Shown here one piece after another: positions 33,193 through 41,774 of a stretch of 42,477 bases of DNA; position 1 is the stretch's first letter, and the number at the start of each line of letters is the position of its first letter. Origin of the DNA: Candidatus Vogelbacteria bacterium (GTDB taxonomy: Bacteria > Patescibacteriota > Minisyncoccia > Phycocordibacterales > XYD1-FULL-46-19). The position numbers and the translations under genes are program-made. The stretch covers positions 1 through 42,477 of the forward strand of contig JACPIA010000004.1 in NCBI GenBank assembly GCA_016188295.1, in the 5' to 3' direction. Below the pieces are notes generated by a model. That model worked only from the letters and a program-made list of their open reading frames with translations. It did no database searches and had not been told where the DNA came from.

Positions 33193-34424
33193 AAATTGTT
33201 ATTTTGTCAGATGATTTTCCTCCTTTAATAAATGGTGGGGCCGCGGCGGCCGCTGGTACAATGGCGACTCAACTTAAATCTTTAGGTTGTGATGTTTCAG
33301 TGATCACCACTTGTCGACAATTAGACCAAGCTGGATCCGTGGTTACTGTTTCTGGTATTATGGTTTACTCCATTTGTTCTAATTATCATGAGCGATGGCG
33401 GGCGTGGCTGTCTTTATATAATCCCCAGACGGTTTTTAAAGTAAAACAACTACTTAAAGATTTAAATCCCGACATTGTCCACGCTCATAATATTCATTAT
33501 CACCTGTCGTATTACTGCTTAGTGTTAGCTAAAAAATTTGACGCTAAAGTCTTTTTATCTGCTCACGACGTGATGATATTTCATTACGGTAAATTAAAAT
33601 CATCTCAAATTAATACTCCAATCAGTTGGTGGGACCAATTTTTGGTTTATCGCTTAAGATTTAATCCGTGGCGTAATTTGTTTATCAGATATTGTTTGCG
33701 ATCCGTCGATAAAATATTTGCGGTTAGTCCGATGCTGAAGAAAGTTCTTCAGCTTAACAATATTTCTCGGCCGATTGATGTTGTAGCTAATGGAATTGAC
33801 CTCCAAGAATGGTCTATCGAAAGTACTTTATCACGAAAAATGTTAGATCAGTTTGACTTGGTCGATAAGGACATTATTTTATTCGTAGGACAGCCCACCG
33901 TAGCCAAAGGTATTAAACAACTACTTTCAGCCTTTAAGGAGATTAGTTCTTATCAACCCCAAGCACGACTGTTGGTTGTTGGTAGATCAAGTAAAATAAC
34001 AGAAAAATTGATAATTGATTTAGGCCTAGGATTGATTAGAGATCGGATAGTGATTCTTGATTGGATTGATCGTGATTTGCTTCCAGTCATTTATCACCTT
34101 GCTCGGATAATCGTAATGCCATCAATTTGTTTTGATACTTTTGGGCTTGTAGCGGCCGAGGCTTTAGCTTGTGGCCGGCCCGTAGTGGTATCATGTTTTG
34201 CTGGTATCAGTGATTTAGTTGAAAGAACGGGGGCAGGATCAGTAGTTAATCCACTGAAAAAAACTGAATTAGTTAAAGCTATTTTAAATTTTTTAATTAA
34301 TAAAAATGAAGCAGAGCGAATCGGTCAATTGGGTCAGTCGGTTGTTGAAAAATATTTATCAGTCAACCAAACTACCGCCTTAGTTTTAGCCGAGTATAAA
34401 CGTGTGATAAGCTTCCAAATATGA
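33189..34424 (+). CDS. GT4-family glycosyltransferase
   Basis: The 411-residue protein starts MKIVILSDDFPPLINGGAAA and has the long N-domain loop (DIVHAHNIHYHLSYYCLVLA). The donor domain holds ILFVGQPTVAKGIKQLLSAF and FDTFGLVAAEALACGRPVVV, the D-x7-E form of the motif. An alanine-rich run (GGAAAAAGTM) in the acceptor loop is encoded by a G+C-rich patch (ggggccgcggcggccgct) that stands out in this A+T-rich DNA. Overlaps of 4 nt link both neighbours. Confidence 0.87.
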   Translation: MKIVILSDDFPPLINGGAAAAAGTMATQLKSLGCDVSVITTCRQLDQAGSVVTVSGIMVYSICSNYHERWRAWLSLYNPQTVFKVKQLLKDLNPDIVHAHNIHYHLSYYCLVLAKKFDAKVFLSAHDVMIFHYGKLKSSQINTPISWWDQFLVYRLRFNPWRNLFIRYCLRSVDKIFAVSPMLKKVLQLNNISRPIDVVANGIDLQEWSIESTLSRKMLDQFDLVDKDIILFVGQPTVAKGIKQLLSAFKEISSYQPQARLLVVGRSSKITEKLIIDLGLGLIRDRIVILDWIDRDLLPVIYHLARIIVMPSICFDTFGLVAAEALACGRPVVVSCFAGISDLVERTGAGSVVNPLKKTELVKAILNFLINKNEAERIGQLGQSVVEKYLSVNQTTALVLAEYKRVISFQI

Positions 34425-35128
34425 AACAGGACCCAAGTATCTATGATGGATTAAGTCTCAATTATGCTGAAAAACGATATACTGGCAAAGTTGATAGTTA
34501 TATCAAATATATATTCACTACCCGGCGTTCAATTTTAACTGGGTTTTTTAAGGAGGTGCTTAATAAAATAGAGAAACCGTCTGTTTTTGAGATTGGCTGT
34601 GCTGATGGGGTGTTAGCTCGATTTTTACGACAACAGTTTCCTGAGCAAATTGGCCATTTTGTTGGGGTTGATATTTCTTCAGAGATGATTAAATTGGCCT
34701 TGTCGGCTAGGATTGTTGATGCGGATTTTTATTTACGCGACCAGCTTAATCCCGATTTTGAAGCGAGTGATGTTGTTATGGAGGTTGGTGTTCATACTGG
34801 GGATTGGTCTAGTGAGATCGCTTATTGGAGACAACACTTAAAACCAGATGGTTTTTTGATTAAGTCGGTTGCTGGGCGGCAATCTATATATGCTCGATTA
34901 AAGCTTTACGATAGGGATTATTATCAAGATTACTCGAGTTATCGAGAGTATGAAAAAATCTTTAATCAAGATTTTGATATTATCGCTACTAAATCTTATG
35001 GTATATTTATCCCTAAAATTTGGCGTTGGCCAGCGCTTGCCAGGCCGATTCAAATGTTTTTTGATCAAGTATTGGTTTGGTTTCCAGAGCTCTATCATGA
35101 GCGGGTCTATTTATTAAAAAAGCGCTAA
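34421..35128 (+). CDS. Class I SAM-dependent methyltransferase
   Basis: The 235-residue protein has motif I VFEIGCADGVLARFLRQQFP, the acidic FVGVDISSEMIKLAL, SDVVMEVGVHTGDWSSEI and LKPDGFLIKSVAGR. The C-terminal half is aromatic-rich (YDRDYYQDYSSYREYEK). It starts inside the GT4 stop (ATGA) and is followed 3 nt later by another methyltransferase, forming a tandem pair. The substrate is unknown. Confidence 0.8.
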   Translation: MKQDPSIYDGLSLNYAEKRYTGKVDSYIKYIFTTRRSILTGFFKEVLNKIEKPSVFEIGCADGVLARFLRQQFPEQIGHFVGVDISSEMIKLALSARIVDADFYLRDQLNPDFEASDVVMEVGVHTGDWSSEIAYWRQHLKPDGFLIKSVAGRQSIYARLKLYDRDYYQDYSSYREYEKIFNQDFDIIATKSYGIFIPKIWRWPALARPIQMFFDQVLVWFPELYHERVYLLKKR

Positions 35129-35131
35129 TCT

Positions 35132-35791
35132 ATGAAAATTGTAAAATTAAGAAGGGAGGATTTGTTTAGGGAAGTTAAAAAAAAGATTATCACGACGGAC
35201 ATCGTCTTAGATATTGGTTGTGGGATTAATCCGGAGCAAATGATCATCCCCGCTGTTCATATTTGTTATGAACCATTTCAGGAGTATATCGATTATTTAC
35301 AAAATAAGATTAGGGGCCAATTTGATCGGGTTTATTTGGTCCTTAAGGGGACCTGGAAGGATGCTATTGAGACTTTTCCGGACAAGTCTGTTGATACGGT
35401 CTTTTTGATTGATGTCATCGAGCACTTGGATAAAGAAGAGGCTTTGGATTTATTAAAACAGATGGAAAAAATTGCCCGAGTTCAAATTATCATATTTACT
35501 CCTCTGGGATTTATGCCGCAACATCATTCTGATGGTAAAGATGCTTGGGGGATGAATGGTGGTAGTTGGCAAGAGCATCGATCTGGTTGGCTGCCAGAGG
35601 ATTTTGACGATACATGGGAATTTTTTATTTCCGAAGATTTTCACACTCATGATAATTTAGGTAAGAAATTTAATAAGCCTCAGGGAGCAATTTGGGCCGT
35701 TAAAACCATAGGGACTTTCCGTAAAAGAAACTTGGTTAAGATTGTGAGTAAAAAAATGTATCTTTGGCTTAAAAAAAGTTTAGTTATTTAA
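35132..35791 (+). CDS. Class I SAM-dependent methyltransferase-like protein
   Basis: The 219-residue product has a shortened motif I (VLDIGCGINPEQMIIPAVHI), an acidic YEPFQEYIDYL position and DTVFLIDVIEHLDKEEALDL, the methyltransferase motif-III region. EMEKIARVQIIIFTPLG-like sequence follows (observed K-I-A-R-V-Q-I-I-I-F-T-P). A conserved-looking insert with HHSDGKDAWGMNGGSWQEHR may bind substrate. Last gene of this operon; its 3' end overlaps the convergent wecB-like gene by 8 nt. Confidence 0.75.
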   Translation: MKIVKLRREDLFREVKKKIITTDIVLDIGCGINPEQMIIPAVHICYEPFQEYIDYLQNKIRGQFDRVYLVLKGTWKDAIETFPDKSVDTVFLIDVIEHLDKEEALDLLKQMEKIARVQIIIFTPLGFMPQHHSDGKDAWGMNGGSWQEHRSGWLPEDFDDTWEFFISEDFHTHDNLGKKFNKPQGAIWAVKTIGTFRKRNLVKIVSKKMYLWLKKSLVI

Positions 35792-36902
35792 ACCAGATTT
35801 TTTTATTAATAAAATCAGTATAGCTTAAAATTATCCGCACCACCTTTTTGGAGACATTAGTAGGGGTGTAGTCTTTAGTTAAGTCAAAGTCTTTTTTGTC
35901 ACCACGAGGTTGATCCAAAACCGCCTCTAAACATCTTAAGACATGTGTTGTCTCTAGTCCCGACATTACAACTGCGGCCTCATCCATGGTCTCGGGCCGT
36001 TCATGAGCCTCCCGGAGGTTTAAAGCTGGGAAATTTAAAATGGAGGACTCTTCACTAATAGTGCCGGAGTCGGACAAAACACAACGAGCATTTTGTTGTA
36101 ATTTAATGTAATCTAAAAAACCTAGTGGTTTTAGGATTTTAATTTGGGAGTGGAGGTGGACCTGGCTGTCAGTGATTATTTTATTGGTCCGTGGGTGGGT
36201 GGAAAAAATAATTGGCTGATCGTATTTCTCGGCAATAGTATTAATGGTGGTGATCAATTTTTCAAAATTTTTAGGGTTATTAACATTTTCCTCCCGGTGA
36301 GCGCTCACCACAAAATAAGTTTCCGGTTTTAGACCCAAATTAGTAAGCACTGACGAATCTTTAATTTTTGACTCGTAAAAAGAGAGCACTTCTCTCATTG
36401 GTGAACCAGTTTTTATGATCTGATTTAAAGGTAAACCCTCTCTAATCAAACTTTGTCGGGCTAAGTCAGAATAAACTAGATTAATATCACTAATATGATC
36501 AATTATTTTTCGATTAATCTCTTCGGGGATGCGCTGGTCATAACTGCGGTTACCTGCCTCCATGTGAAAGGTGGGGATCTTTAAGCGCTTGGCAGCATAC
36601 ACTCCTAGGGAGCTATTGGTGTCGCCCAAAACCAAAAAGGCATCAGGTTTTTCCGCCAGGAGGACTTTTTCAGTCTCCATGATTACTTTGGCCACGGTTT
36701 CGCAGGAGCTTTGGCCGGCCGCGTTAAGAAAAAAGTCAGGTTTTCTAATGCCTAATTCTTTAAAAAATATTTCATTTAATTCGTAATCATAATTTTGGCC
36801 AGTATGGATTATTTTGTGGTTGGTTTTAAGATCTAGCTCATGAATGACTCGGGATAACCTAATAATTTCTGGTCGCGTCCCTAAAATAGTAATGATTTTC
36901 AT
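35784..36902 (-). CDS. wecB: UDP-GlcNAc 2-epimerase (non-hydrolysing, WecB-like)
   Basis: The 372-residue protein has the family landmarks: MKIITILGTRPEIIRLSRVI, IIHTGQNYDYELNEIFF, AFLVLGDTNSSLGVY, HMEAGNRSYDQRIPEEINRK, SAHREENVN and LSDSGTISEESSILNFPALN. It interconverts UDP-GlcNAc and UDP-ManNAc or the matching 6-deoxy sugars. ATG 36902 gives the typical start; ATG codons at 36920 and 36926 add a non-family extension overlapping the previous gene. As last gene of an operon with a reductase, a cupin epimerase and an SDR, it resembles the order of FnlC/CapG in UDP-L-FucNAc-type pathways, so a deoxyamino-sugar product is possible. Confidence 0.9.
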   Translation of the reverse strand: MKIITILGTRPEIIRLSRVIHELDLKTNHKIIHTGQNYDYELNEIFFKELGIRKPDFFLNAAGQSSCETVAKVIMETEKVLLAEKPDAFLVLGDTNSSLGVYAAKRLKIPTFHMEAGNRSYDQRIPEEINRKIIDHISDINLVYSDLARQSLIREGLPLNQIIKTGSPMREVLSFYESKIKDSSVLTNLGLKPETYFVVSAHREENVNNPKNFEKLITTINTIAEKYDQPIIFSTHPRTNKIITDSQVHLHSQIKILKPLGFLDYIKLQQNARCVLSDSGTISEESSILNFPALNLREAHERPETMDEAAVVMSGLETTHVLRCLEAVLDQPRGDKKDFDLTKDYTPTNVSKKVVRIILSYTDFINKKIWFK

Positions 36903-36906
36903 CTTG

Positions 36907-37779
36907 TTAATTTTTTCCATGGTCATAAAAATTATTTAAGTTAATGTAATCTTTTAAATCTTGAACTGCTTGTTCCATTGGTATTAAGGGATCAGGATTA
37001 ATATTAAATTTAGATTTGATTGTCCTGTTTACTGGGGCTCCAATTTTATCGGTGGCCTCAATAGTTAAACCTGCATCAAATACTTTATTGAAAATATTTA
37101 ATAATTCAAACTTATTAACAGTCTCATTTAAAACGGTGTGGTAAGTTGGAGATTTTCTAACTAAGTCATCAAAGTAATCATCGCTTTGGCGGATGATGTT
37201 GTGACAAAATTGAGCGAACTGTAATGTGGTGACGCCATTCCATAGATGGTGAGTAAAGCCGGTTAATGGTTTATCTTTAGGTTGAGATAAAAACCACTCC
37301 AAAAGGCTGGCTTTATTTTTTAACTCCGGACCAATAATCGAACAACGGAGGTTTAGGAAATTGGGTTGAAATACTTCACCAAGGCTTTTGGTCTTGCCAT
37401 AGACATCTAGGGCATCATGAGGGGAATCTTCTAAATAATTACCTTGTTGGCCACTGTAGACACAGTCGGTGGCAATTTGAATGATTCTAGAGTTGGTCTC
37501 TTCTTCAGCTAATTGATGAGGGAATAAAGCGTTAATTTTAATTGCTCGGAGGACACCTTCGGAGTCGTTGTCTTTACAATAAGGCTTTATCACTCCAATA
37601 CAATTTATGATATAGTCAGGCTTAAAATAAGGAAGAATTTTATCTGCTAGTTTATCGACGCCAGCTTCAAACTCGTCACGAACTGTCCCTAATACGTTAA
37701 AATCGTCTTGCTTGGAAAAATAGTCAAAAACCATTGAGCCTAGCATTCCCGATTTTCCTAAAATCAATATTTTTTTCAT
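36907..37779 (-). CDS. RmlD-like nucleotide-sugar reductase (SDR)
   Basis: The 290-residue protein opens KKILILGKSGMLGSMVFDYF, the RmlD-type nucleotide-binding pattern G-x-x-G-M-L-G. It has DYIINCIGVIKPY, IIQIATDCVYSGQQGNYLED (T-D-x-V-[FY]-x-G) and the catalytic Y-x3-K in DVYGKTKSLGE. These match dTDP-4-dehydrorhamnose reductase relatives, including the reductase half of CapF/FnlB. The substrate is probably a 4-keto-6-deoxy sugar nucleotide. It begins 7 nt after the cupin gene and ends 4 nt before wecB. Confidence 0.82.
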   Translation of the reverse strand: MKKILILGKSGMLGSMVFDYFSKQDDFNVLGTVRDEFEAGVDKLADKILPYFKPDYIINCIGVIKPYCKDNDSEGVLRAIKINALFPHQLAEEETNSRIIQIATDCVYSGQQGNYLEDSPHDALDVYGKTKSLGEVFQPNFLNLRCSIIGPELKNKASLLEWFLSQPKDKPLTGFTHHLWNGVTTLQFAQFCHNIIRQSDDYFDDLVRKSPTYHTVLNETVNKFELLNIFNKVFDAGLTIEATDKIGAPVNRTIKSKFNINPDPLIPMEQAVQDLKDYINLNNFYDHGKN

Positions 37780-37786
37780 TAGCTGT

Positions 37787-38242
37787 TTAACGATTGATTA
37801 CTTGCCAGATTTTCATTCCCCAATAATCAGCCGGAAAGCGATAGTCATCATTTTTGGACTCCTCCGTGGTGGTGGTAGAAAAGAACAAAATTTTACCCTG
37901 GGGCGTAAGAAAGCGGAAACCGTTAGCAAAACCAGCTGGAATATGTAGTAAAGCTGGTTTTTTATCGGAGAGGATAAAACGATGTACGGTATTGTCCTTG
38001 TTTGGTTTAACTGGATCATCCATCTCAACTGTAGCTATTATCGCTGAACCACTAATCACCAAAGCGTATTTTTCCTCCTTTAAATGTCCATGGAAGGCCC
38101 TGATTGTGTCAGTTGAAAAATTTTCCACCATGTAAAATCTTTTAATCCCCTTAAAATTAAAAGAATTATTAAAAATTAAGGTACCTCGGTCATCGATCGC
38201 TATACCGCCGTCAATTAATCTTGGTTCAATCTTGTTGTCCAT
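37787..38242 (-). CDS. Cupin-type sugar-nucleotide epimerase/isomerase (RmlC- or FdtA-like)
   Basis: The 151-residue protein has an early DDRGTLIFNNSFNF segment, a central IRAFHGHLKEEKYALVISGS and LLHIPAGFANGFRFLTPQGK. This order is that of RmlC/FdtA/WxcM-like cupins, in which the His of the R-x-x-H-x-H-like stretch is near the active site. It could carry out the 3-epimerisation that in CapF is done by a fused cupin domain; here cupin and reductase are separate adjacent genes. It starts 1 nt after the upstream SDR gene. Confidence 0.75.
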   Translation of the reverse strand: MDNKIEPRLIDGGIAIDDRGTLIFNNSFNFKGIKRFYMVENFSTDTIRAFHGHLKEEKYALVISGSAIIATVEMDDPVKPNKDNTVHRFILSDKKPALLHIPAGFANGFRFLTPQGKILFFSTTTTEESKNDDYRFPADYWGMKIWQVINR

Positions 38243-38243
38243 T

Positions 38244-39230
38244 TTATTTAGCAGAGTTTTTAAAAAAATCTTTTAAAAAAATCTGATTAGAGTAACGAGG
38301 ATTGTTGAAATCTTTAACTCGATTGTTTTGAACCAAGTCGGCGATCTCGTCAATACCATCATCGACTGAATATTTGGGGCTGAAATTGAAATATTTTTTG
38401 GCTTTGTCACAGGAAACTTGGTAATTTCGGGCGTCCTCAAAAGACATCTCAGTGAGGTTTAGTTTTGTTTTAGGGAAATGTTTTTTAATTTGTTTAGCTA
38501 AATCGATTATCTTGATATTATTTTTGCTGATATTAAATATTTCTGATCGAGATTGTTCTTTAAATTCTAAAGCGTCGACTAAGCATTGGGCAGCGTCTTT
38601 AACGTGGAGTAATGGTCGATACTGATTGCCACCAAAGATGTTTAGCGTACTACCAAGGCAAGCACGAGCAGAAAGAGCATTTACTACTAAGTCCATTCGA
38701 ATTCGGGAAAAAAGGTCGGAGACACCAAACAATGTTCCTAAGCGGAAGATCACCGCGTTATTATTTTTAAGTAGTTTTTCAGCCTGATATTTAGTATCGG
38801 CATAGAGAGAGAGGGGTCTGACTAGAGATGATTCATTTAGGATGAGTGTGTGTTGTGCACCGTAAACCGAGCAGGTCGAGGTAAAAACAATTCGGCCGGT
38901 AAAGTTTTTAGCCAACCAGGCTACAGCTTTTTGGTTTACTTCTCGAGTCAGATTTTCATCTAATTGGCAGGCTCCATCGCCCACAATGGCCACTAGCCAA
39001 ATAACAGCATCAGCCCACCGTAACTCTTTTTTTAACCTTTTTTTGTCTAAAACATCTCCGTAGACAAAGTCGACTGGCTTACGGTATAAGTCTTCGTACA
39101 TCAAATTATCATAGACTTTAAAATTATATTGATTTGATTTTGTCGCTAAAATATCAGTAACTGCTCCACCGACGTAACCTGCTCCACCGACCACGAGAAT
39201 ATTATTTTTCCTTTTTTTACTTAGGATCAT
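38244..39230 (-). CDS. NAD-dependent epimerase/dehydratase (extended SDR)
   Basis: The 328-residue protein has NILVVGGAGYVGGAVTDILA (GxxGxxG), VYGDVLDKKRLKK, and AVIWLVAIVGDGACQLDENL. FTSTCSVYGAQ carries catalytic Ser/Thr, Y-x3-K is in LYADTKYQAEKLL, and LLHVKDAAQCLVDAL and EIFNISKNN follow. It is not of the CapE/FnlA type because that family's SFG-N opening is absent, so the first step of the pathway stays open. It leads the four-gene sugar-nucleotide operon and has its own promoter. Confidence 0.8.
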   Translation of the reverse strand: MILSKKRKNNILVVGGAGYVGGAVTDILATKSNQYNFKVYDNLMYEDLYRKPVDFVYGDVLDKKRLKKELRWADAVIWLVAIVGDGACQLDENLTREVNQKAVAWLAKNFTGRIVFTSTCSVYGAQHTLILNESSLVRPLSLYADTKYQAEKLLKNNNAVIFRLGTLFGVSDLFSRIRMDLVVNALSARACLGSTLNIFGGNQYRPLLHVKDAAQCLVDALEFKEQSRSEIFNISKNNIKIIDLAKQIKKHFPKTKLNLTEMSFEDARNYQVSCDKAKKYFNFSPKYSVDDGIDEIADLVQNNRVKDFNNPRYSNQIFLKDFFKNSAK

Positions 39231-39251
39231 GTTTGTTTTTTGAATGGGCTA

Positions 39252-39280
39252 ACTGTAGCACAGTTGTTTTTTAAGGACAA
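39252..39280 (-). promoter_or_regulatory. Promoter of the four-gene sugar-nucleotide operon
   Basis: Minus strand: TTGTCC, a 17-nt spacer, then TACAGT preceded by TG (extended -10). The predicted start lies about 15 nt before ATG 39230. This is one of two promoters in the window with both a -35 and a short real leader, the other being infC. Confidence 0.5.
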
Positions 39281-39300
39281 GGTTTAAATTAACTTAAATA

Positions 39301-40461
39301 TTAGCGGGTATGGTTGATGATATCAGCCAGTTTTTGGGCATTTATCTCAGCATTATAAAGACGATGAAAAGTGTCCTGAGCTTTGACTATGGTCGCTTGG
39401 GAGTGCCTCTGGTCAGTGAGTATCTTTTTAATCGCCTTTTTAAGTAAATCAATGTTATTTTGATCCACAACAGTGGCCAAACCGTGTTTGTGGCTGAAAC
39501 GACTGACATAGGCATAATCAGGGGCATGGACTAAAATTGGCCGCCCAGAAGCCAAATAGTCGGTTAATTTACCCGGAGTGGCTGTTTGGATTATCGCTGG
39601 ACTGGGTGTCTCCCAAGCTAATGGCAAAAAAAGAATATCAGCTTTGGTTTGTATTTCAGGCATCTTTTCTTGTGGGGCCTTAGTAAAGATAATTTTAGGA
39701 TTATTAATGTAATGTGCTACTAAGTCTGCTGGGGGATTAAGGACATAGAGGGTTAAAGTTATCTCTAGTTCAGTCGTCTCTATTACGGCTTGGATTAAGT
39801 TTTCAATACTTTGGCGTTGAGCCCAATATAGGTGTCCAGTGAAGACGATCGAATAAGGAGAAATGGGATTATAAAGAGTTATTTGTTTCTGGTATTGGTT
39901 AAAATCAGTCGAATTATAAATTATTTCAAAATCAAGTCGAGGGTAACGTCTTAGGTAAAATTCCCTGGTACCCTCATTAGTAACAATAATTTTTATAGCC
40001 CAATAAAAAATAATCGGCTCGATCAGCCAGGCGATTATTTTTTGGCGCCGGGGTAAATAATTGTCTTTATAAAGGTCTAATAAGTAAATGGCTAATGGGC
40101 GACCAGTGATAATCGACAACGTTAATCCAGTTAAAAAAGAATGACCACCATCAGAGACGGAAAAAATAAGGTCGACATGTTCTTGTTTAATTAATCGGTA
40201 TCCGCCATTGATTAACTGGTAAGCTTGAGTTATCCTTTTAAAGAAACCAGTTTTAAGCAGACTCCATTTATCGTAATAATAGTAATTAGCCGGTAGCCAA
40301 TTGTTAGTTAAATTACCACTATGGGTATTTTTATAGTTAGTTAGGATGCAATAGTCAGTTGGACTAAATCGGGAGAAGAGGTGATAGATACAATTTGGGC
40401 CGCCAGCTACTGGTGGAGCCCATCTAAAAATGAGCAGTGTCTTGTTTTTTAACCTTATCAT
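39301..40461 (-). CDS. Glycosyltransferase, GT-B fold (GT4-like)
   Basis: The 386-residue protein starts MIRLKNKTLLIFRWAPPVAG, with a GT-B acceptor loop (APPVAGGPNCIYHLF). The middle contains VDLIFSVSDGGHSFLTGLTL and the donor domain SIVFTGHLYWAQRQSIENLI. The segment TPGKLTDYLASGRPILVHAP corresponds to the donor-binding helix. The frame is open to 40521, but ATG 40461 overlaps the flippase stop as ATGA and gives the family start. The gene follows the flippase in the same transcript. Confidence 0.8.
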   Translation of the reverse strand: MIRLKNKTLLIFRWAPPVAGGPNCIYHLFSRFSPTDYCILTNYKNTHSGNLTNNWLPANYYYYDKWSLLKTGFFKRITQAYQLINGGYRLIKQEHVDLIFSVSDGGHSFLTGLTLSIITGRPLAIYLLDLYKDNYLPRRQKIIAWLIEPIIFYWAIKIIVTNEGTREFYLRRYPRLDFEIIYNSTDFNQYQKQITLYNPISPYSIVFTGHLYWAQRQSIENLIQAVIETTELEITLTLYVLNPPADLVAHYINNPKIIFTKAPQEKMPEIQTKADILFLPLAWETPSPAIIQTATPGKLTDYLASGRPILVHAPDYAYVSRFSHKHGLATVVDQNNIDLLKKAIKKILTDQRHSQATIVKAQDTFHRLYNAEINAQKLADIINHTR

Positions 40462-41729
40462 GTTTTGGGGATCGTGCGTGCTTGGAAGTAATAATAATTT
40501 AGGATCATTAAAAAGACCCAAGACACAGTGTTTTTAATTACCGCTCCGGTCAGTCCAAAATTACTAATCAAGACAAAAGACAGAATTATATTCAATAAAC
40601 CAGAAGCGACATTAGCCCGATACAAAACATGGATATTTTTATCCAAAGTATATTTCATAGATAGAATACTGATTGCTGGAATAGTAATTAAACCAATACT
40701 ATATAATTGAGATAAGCCGATGGAGGCCAAATATCTAGGGAAAAGTAATTGATAGATGAATGGTGCGATTAAGATATAAATCAAGGTGATCAGGCCAAAA
40801 ATAATTGTCAGAGTCAGAGTTTTTTGGCGTAGACTTTGTCTTAAGTGCGTTTCATCATCAATGGCGGCTATTTTGGGTAGGCCAACAGTAAATACCCCTT
40901 TAGCTAGACTGCGTATTTGTTCAGGTAAAGCAACTGCAAAAGAGTATATTGCCAATTCCGCTGCGCCAATAAAATGAAATACTAGAATTTTATCCATTTG
41001 GGCAGCAATTAAGTTAATTACATTCATTAAGCTAAGGTGTTTGCCATAGGAGATAGTGTCAGATTCGATACGATTGTTTAGAGAATGGATTTTAATGGTC
41101 CATTGAAGCATTACATAACGAGCGATAGTCAATGGTAAGAAATAAGATAACAGGATAAAATAAATGTTATTGGTTAGGAATAGGGCCGTAATTATGCTTA
41201 TAGTGGAGATTATTTGAATGAGAATATAAAAAATGTAATTGTTTCGAAAATCTTTTTTACCATAAAGTATTGAACCATAAAGATTAAAAATATCGACGAT
41301 TGGTAAAAAAAAGGCGGTAATTAAGAAACAGGCAGACAGTGTCTGATCGCCAGAAAAAAAGTAATATCCAGCTACAAAAAGACTGCCAATGCCACCCAAT
41401 ACCCCCCAGCGTAATTTAGTTTTATAGGCGTTCCAAAAAGAGCCATCGTACCCTTTCATTATTGCTTGGGCGATGGCACCGTCTAAACCTGAGAGGGTTG
41501 GAATAGCCAAAATAGCGACAATGGACATTATATACTTATAAATTCCATAAGTGGTTTCTGGTAGGAGATTAGCAAAAGCCAGTGATAAAGCTAGGCCCGA
41601 TAAAGTAGAGACAACGTGTCCGATGGAAACCCAAAAACCACCGCTGGCCAAGTAGACCATATCGGTTTTGGTGTAGCGCTCGCTATAACGGAGACTTTGA
41701 TAAAGCCCAGATTTAAAGCGTTTTATCAT
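40458..41729 (-). CDS. Polysaccharide flippase (Wzx/MATE-like)
   Basis: The 423-residue product has about 12 hydrophobic segments and the Wzx pattern: MVYLASGGFWVSIGHVVSTL, LSLAFANLLPETTYGIYKYI, DGAIAQAIMKGYDGSFWNAY and later KILVFHFIGAAELAIYSFAV. These proteins move lipid-linked repeat units from the inner to the outer membrane face. ATG 41729 was chosen over ATG 41738 because the latter overlaps a TGC-TAGTAT extended -10 box that ends 7 nt before 41729. With the ligase/polymerase-like gene divergent from it, this suggests a Wzx-type export route. Confidence 0.85.
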   Translation of the reverse strand: MIKRFKSGLYQSLRYSERYTKTDMVYLASGGFWVSIGHVVSTLSGLALSLAFANLLPETTYGIYKYIMSIVAILAIPTLSGLDGAIAQAIMKGYDGSFWNAYKTKLRWGVLGGIGSLFVAGYYFFSGDQTLSACFLITAFFLPIVDIFNLYGSILYGKKDFRNNYIFYILIQIISTISIITALFLTNNIYFILLSYFLPLTIARYVMLQWTIKIHSLNNRIESDTISYGKHLSLMNVINLIAAQMDKILVFHFIGAAELAIYSFAVALPEQIRSLAKGVFTVGLPKIAAIDDETHLRQSLRQKTLTLTIIFGLITLIYILIAPFIYQLLFPRYLASIGLSQLYSIGLITIPAISILSMKYTLDKNIHVLYRANVASGLLNIILSFVLISNFGLTGAVIKNTVSWVFLMILNYYYFQARTIPKT

Positions 41730-41736
41730 CAATACC

Positions 41737-41745
41737 ATACTAGCA
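41737..41745 (-). promoter_or_regulatory. Extended -10 promoter of the flippase gene
   Basis: The minus strand reads TGC-TAGTAT-GGTATTG-ATG with 7 nt between box and start codon. It is back-to-back with the promoter of the 41775 gene; both fit in 45 bp between the two start codons. Confidence 0.45.
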
Positions 41746-41759
41746 TTTCCGTCTTTTTA

Positions 41760-41768
41760 TGCTATAGT
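41760..41768 (+). promoter_or_regulatory. Extended -10 promoter of the 41775 gene
   Basis: TGC-TATAGT-GCGACC-ATG: 6 nt separate the -10 from the start codon, so transcription is predicted to start at the A of ATG or next to it. Confidence 0.5.
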
Positions 41769-41774
41769 GCGACC

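Noticed and set aside
33239-33258. G+C-rich alanine run as a possible insertion or error
   Set aside because: The frame is kept, and the run sits in the flexible acceptor loop where small residues are normal for GT4 enzymes.
38244-39230. CapE/FnlA-type 4,6-dehydratase completing a UDP-L-FucNAc pathway
   Set aside because: The nucleotide-binding opening and active-site order do not match that family, so the pathway product was left open.
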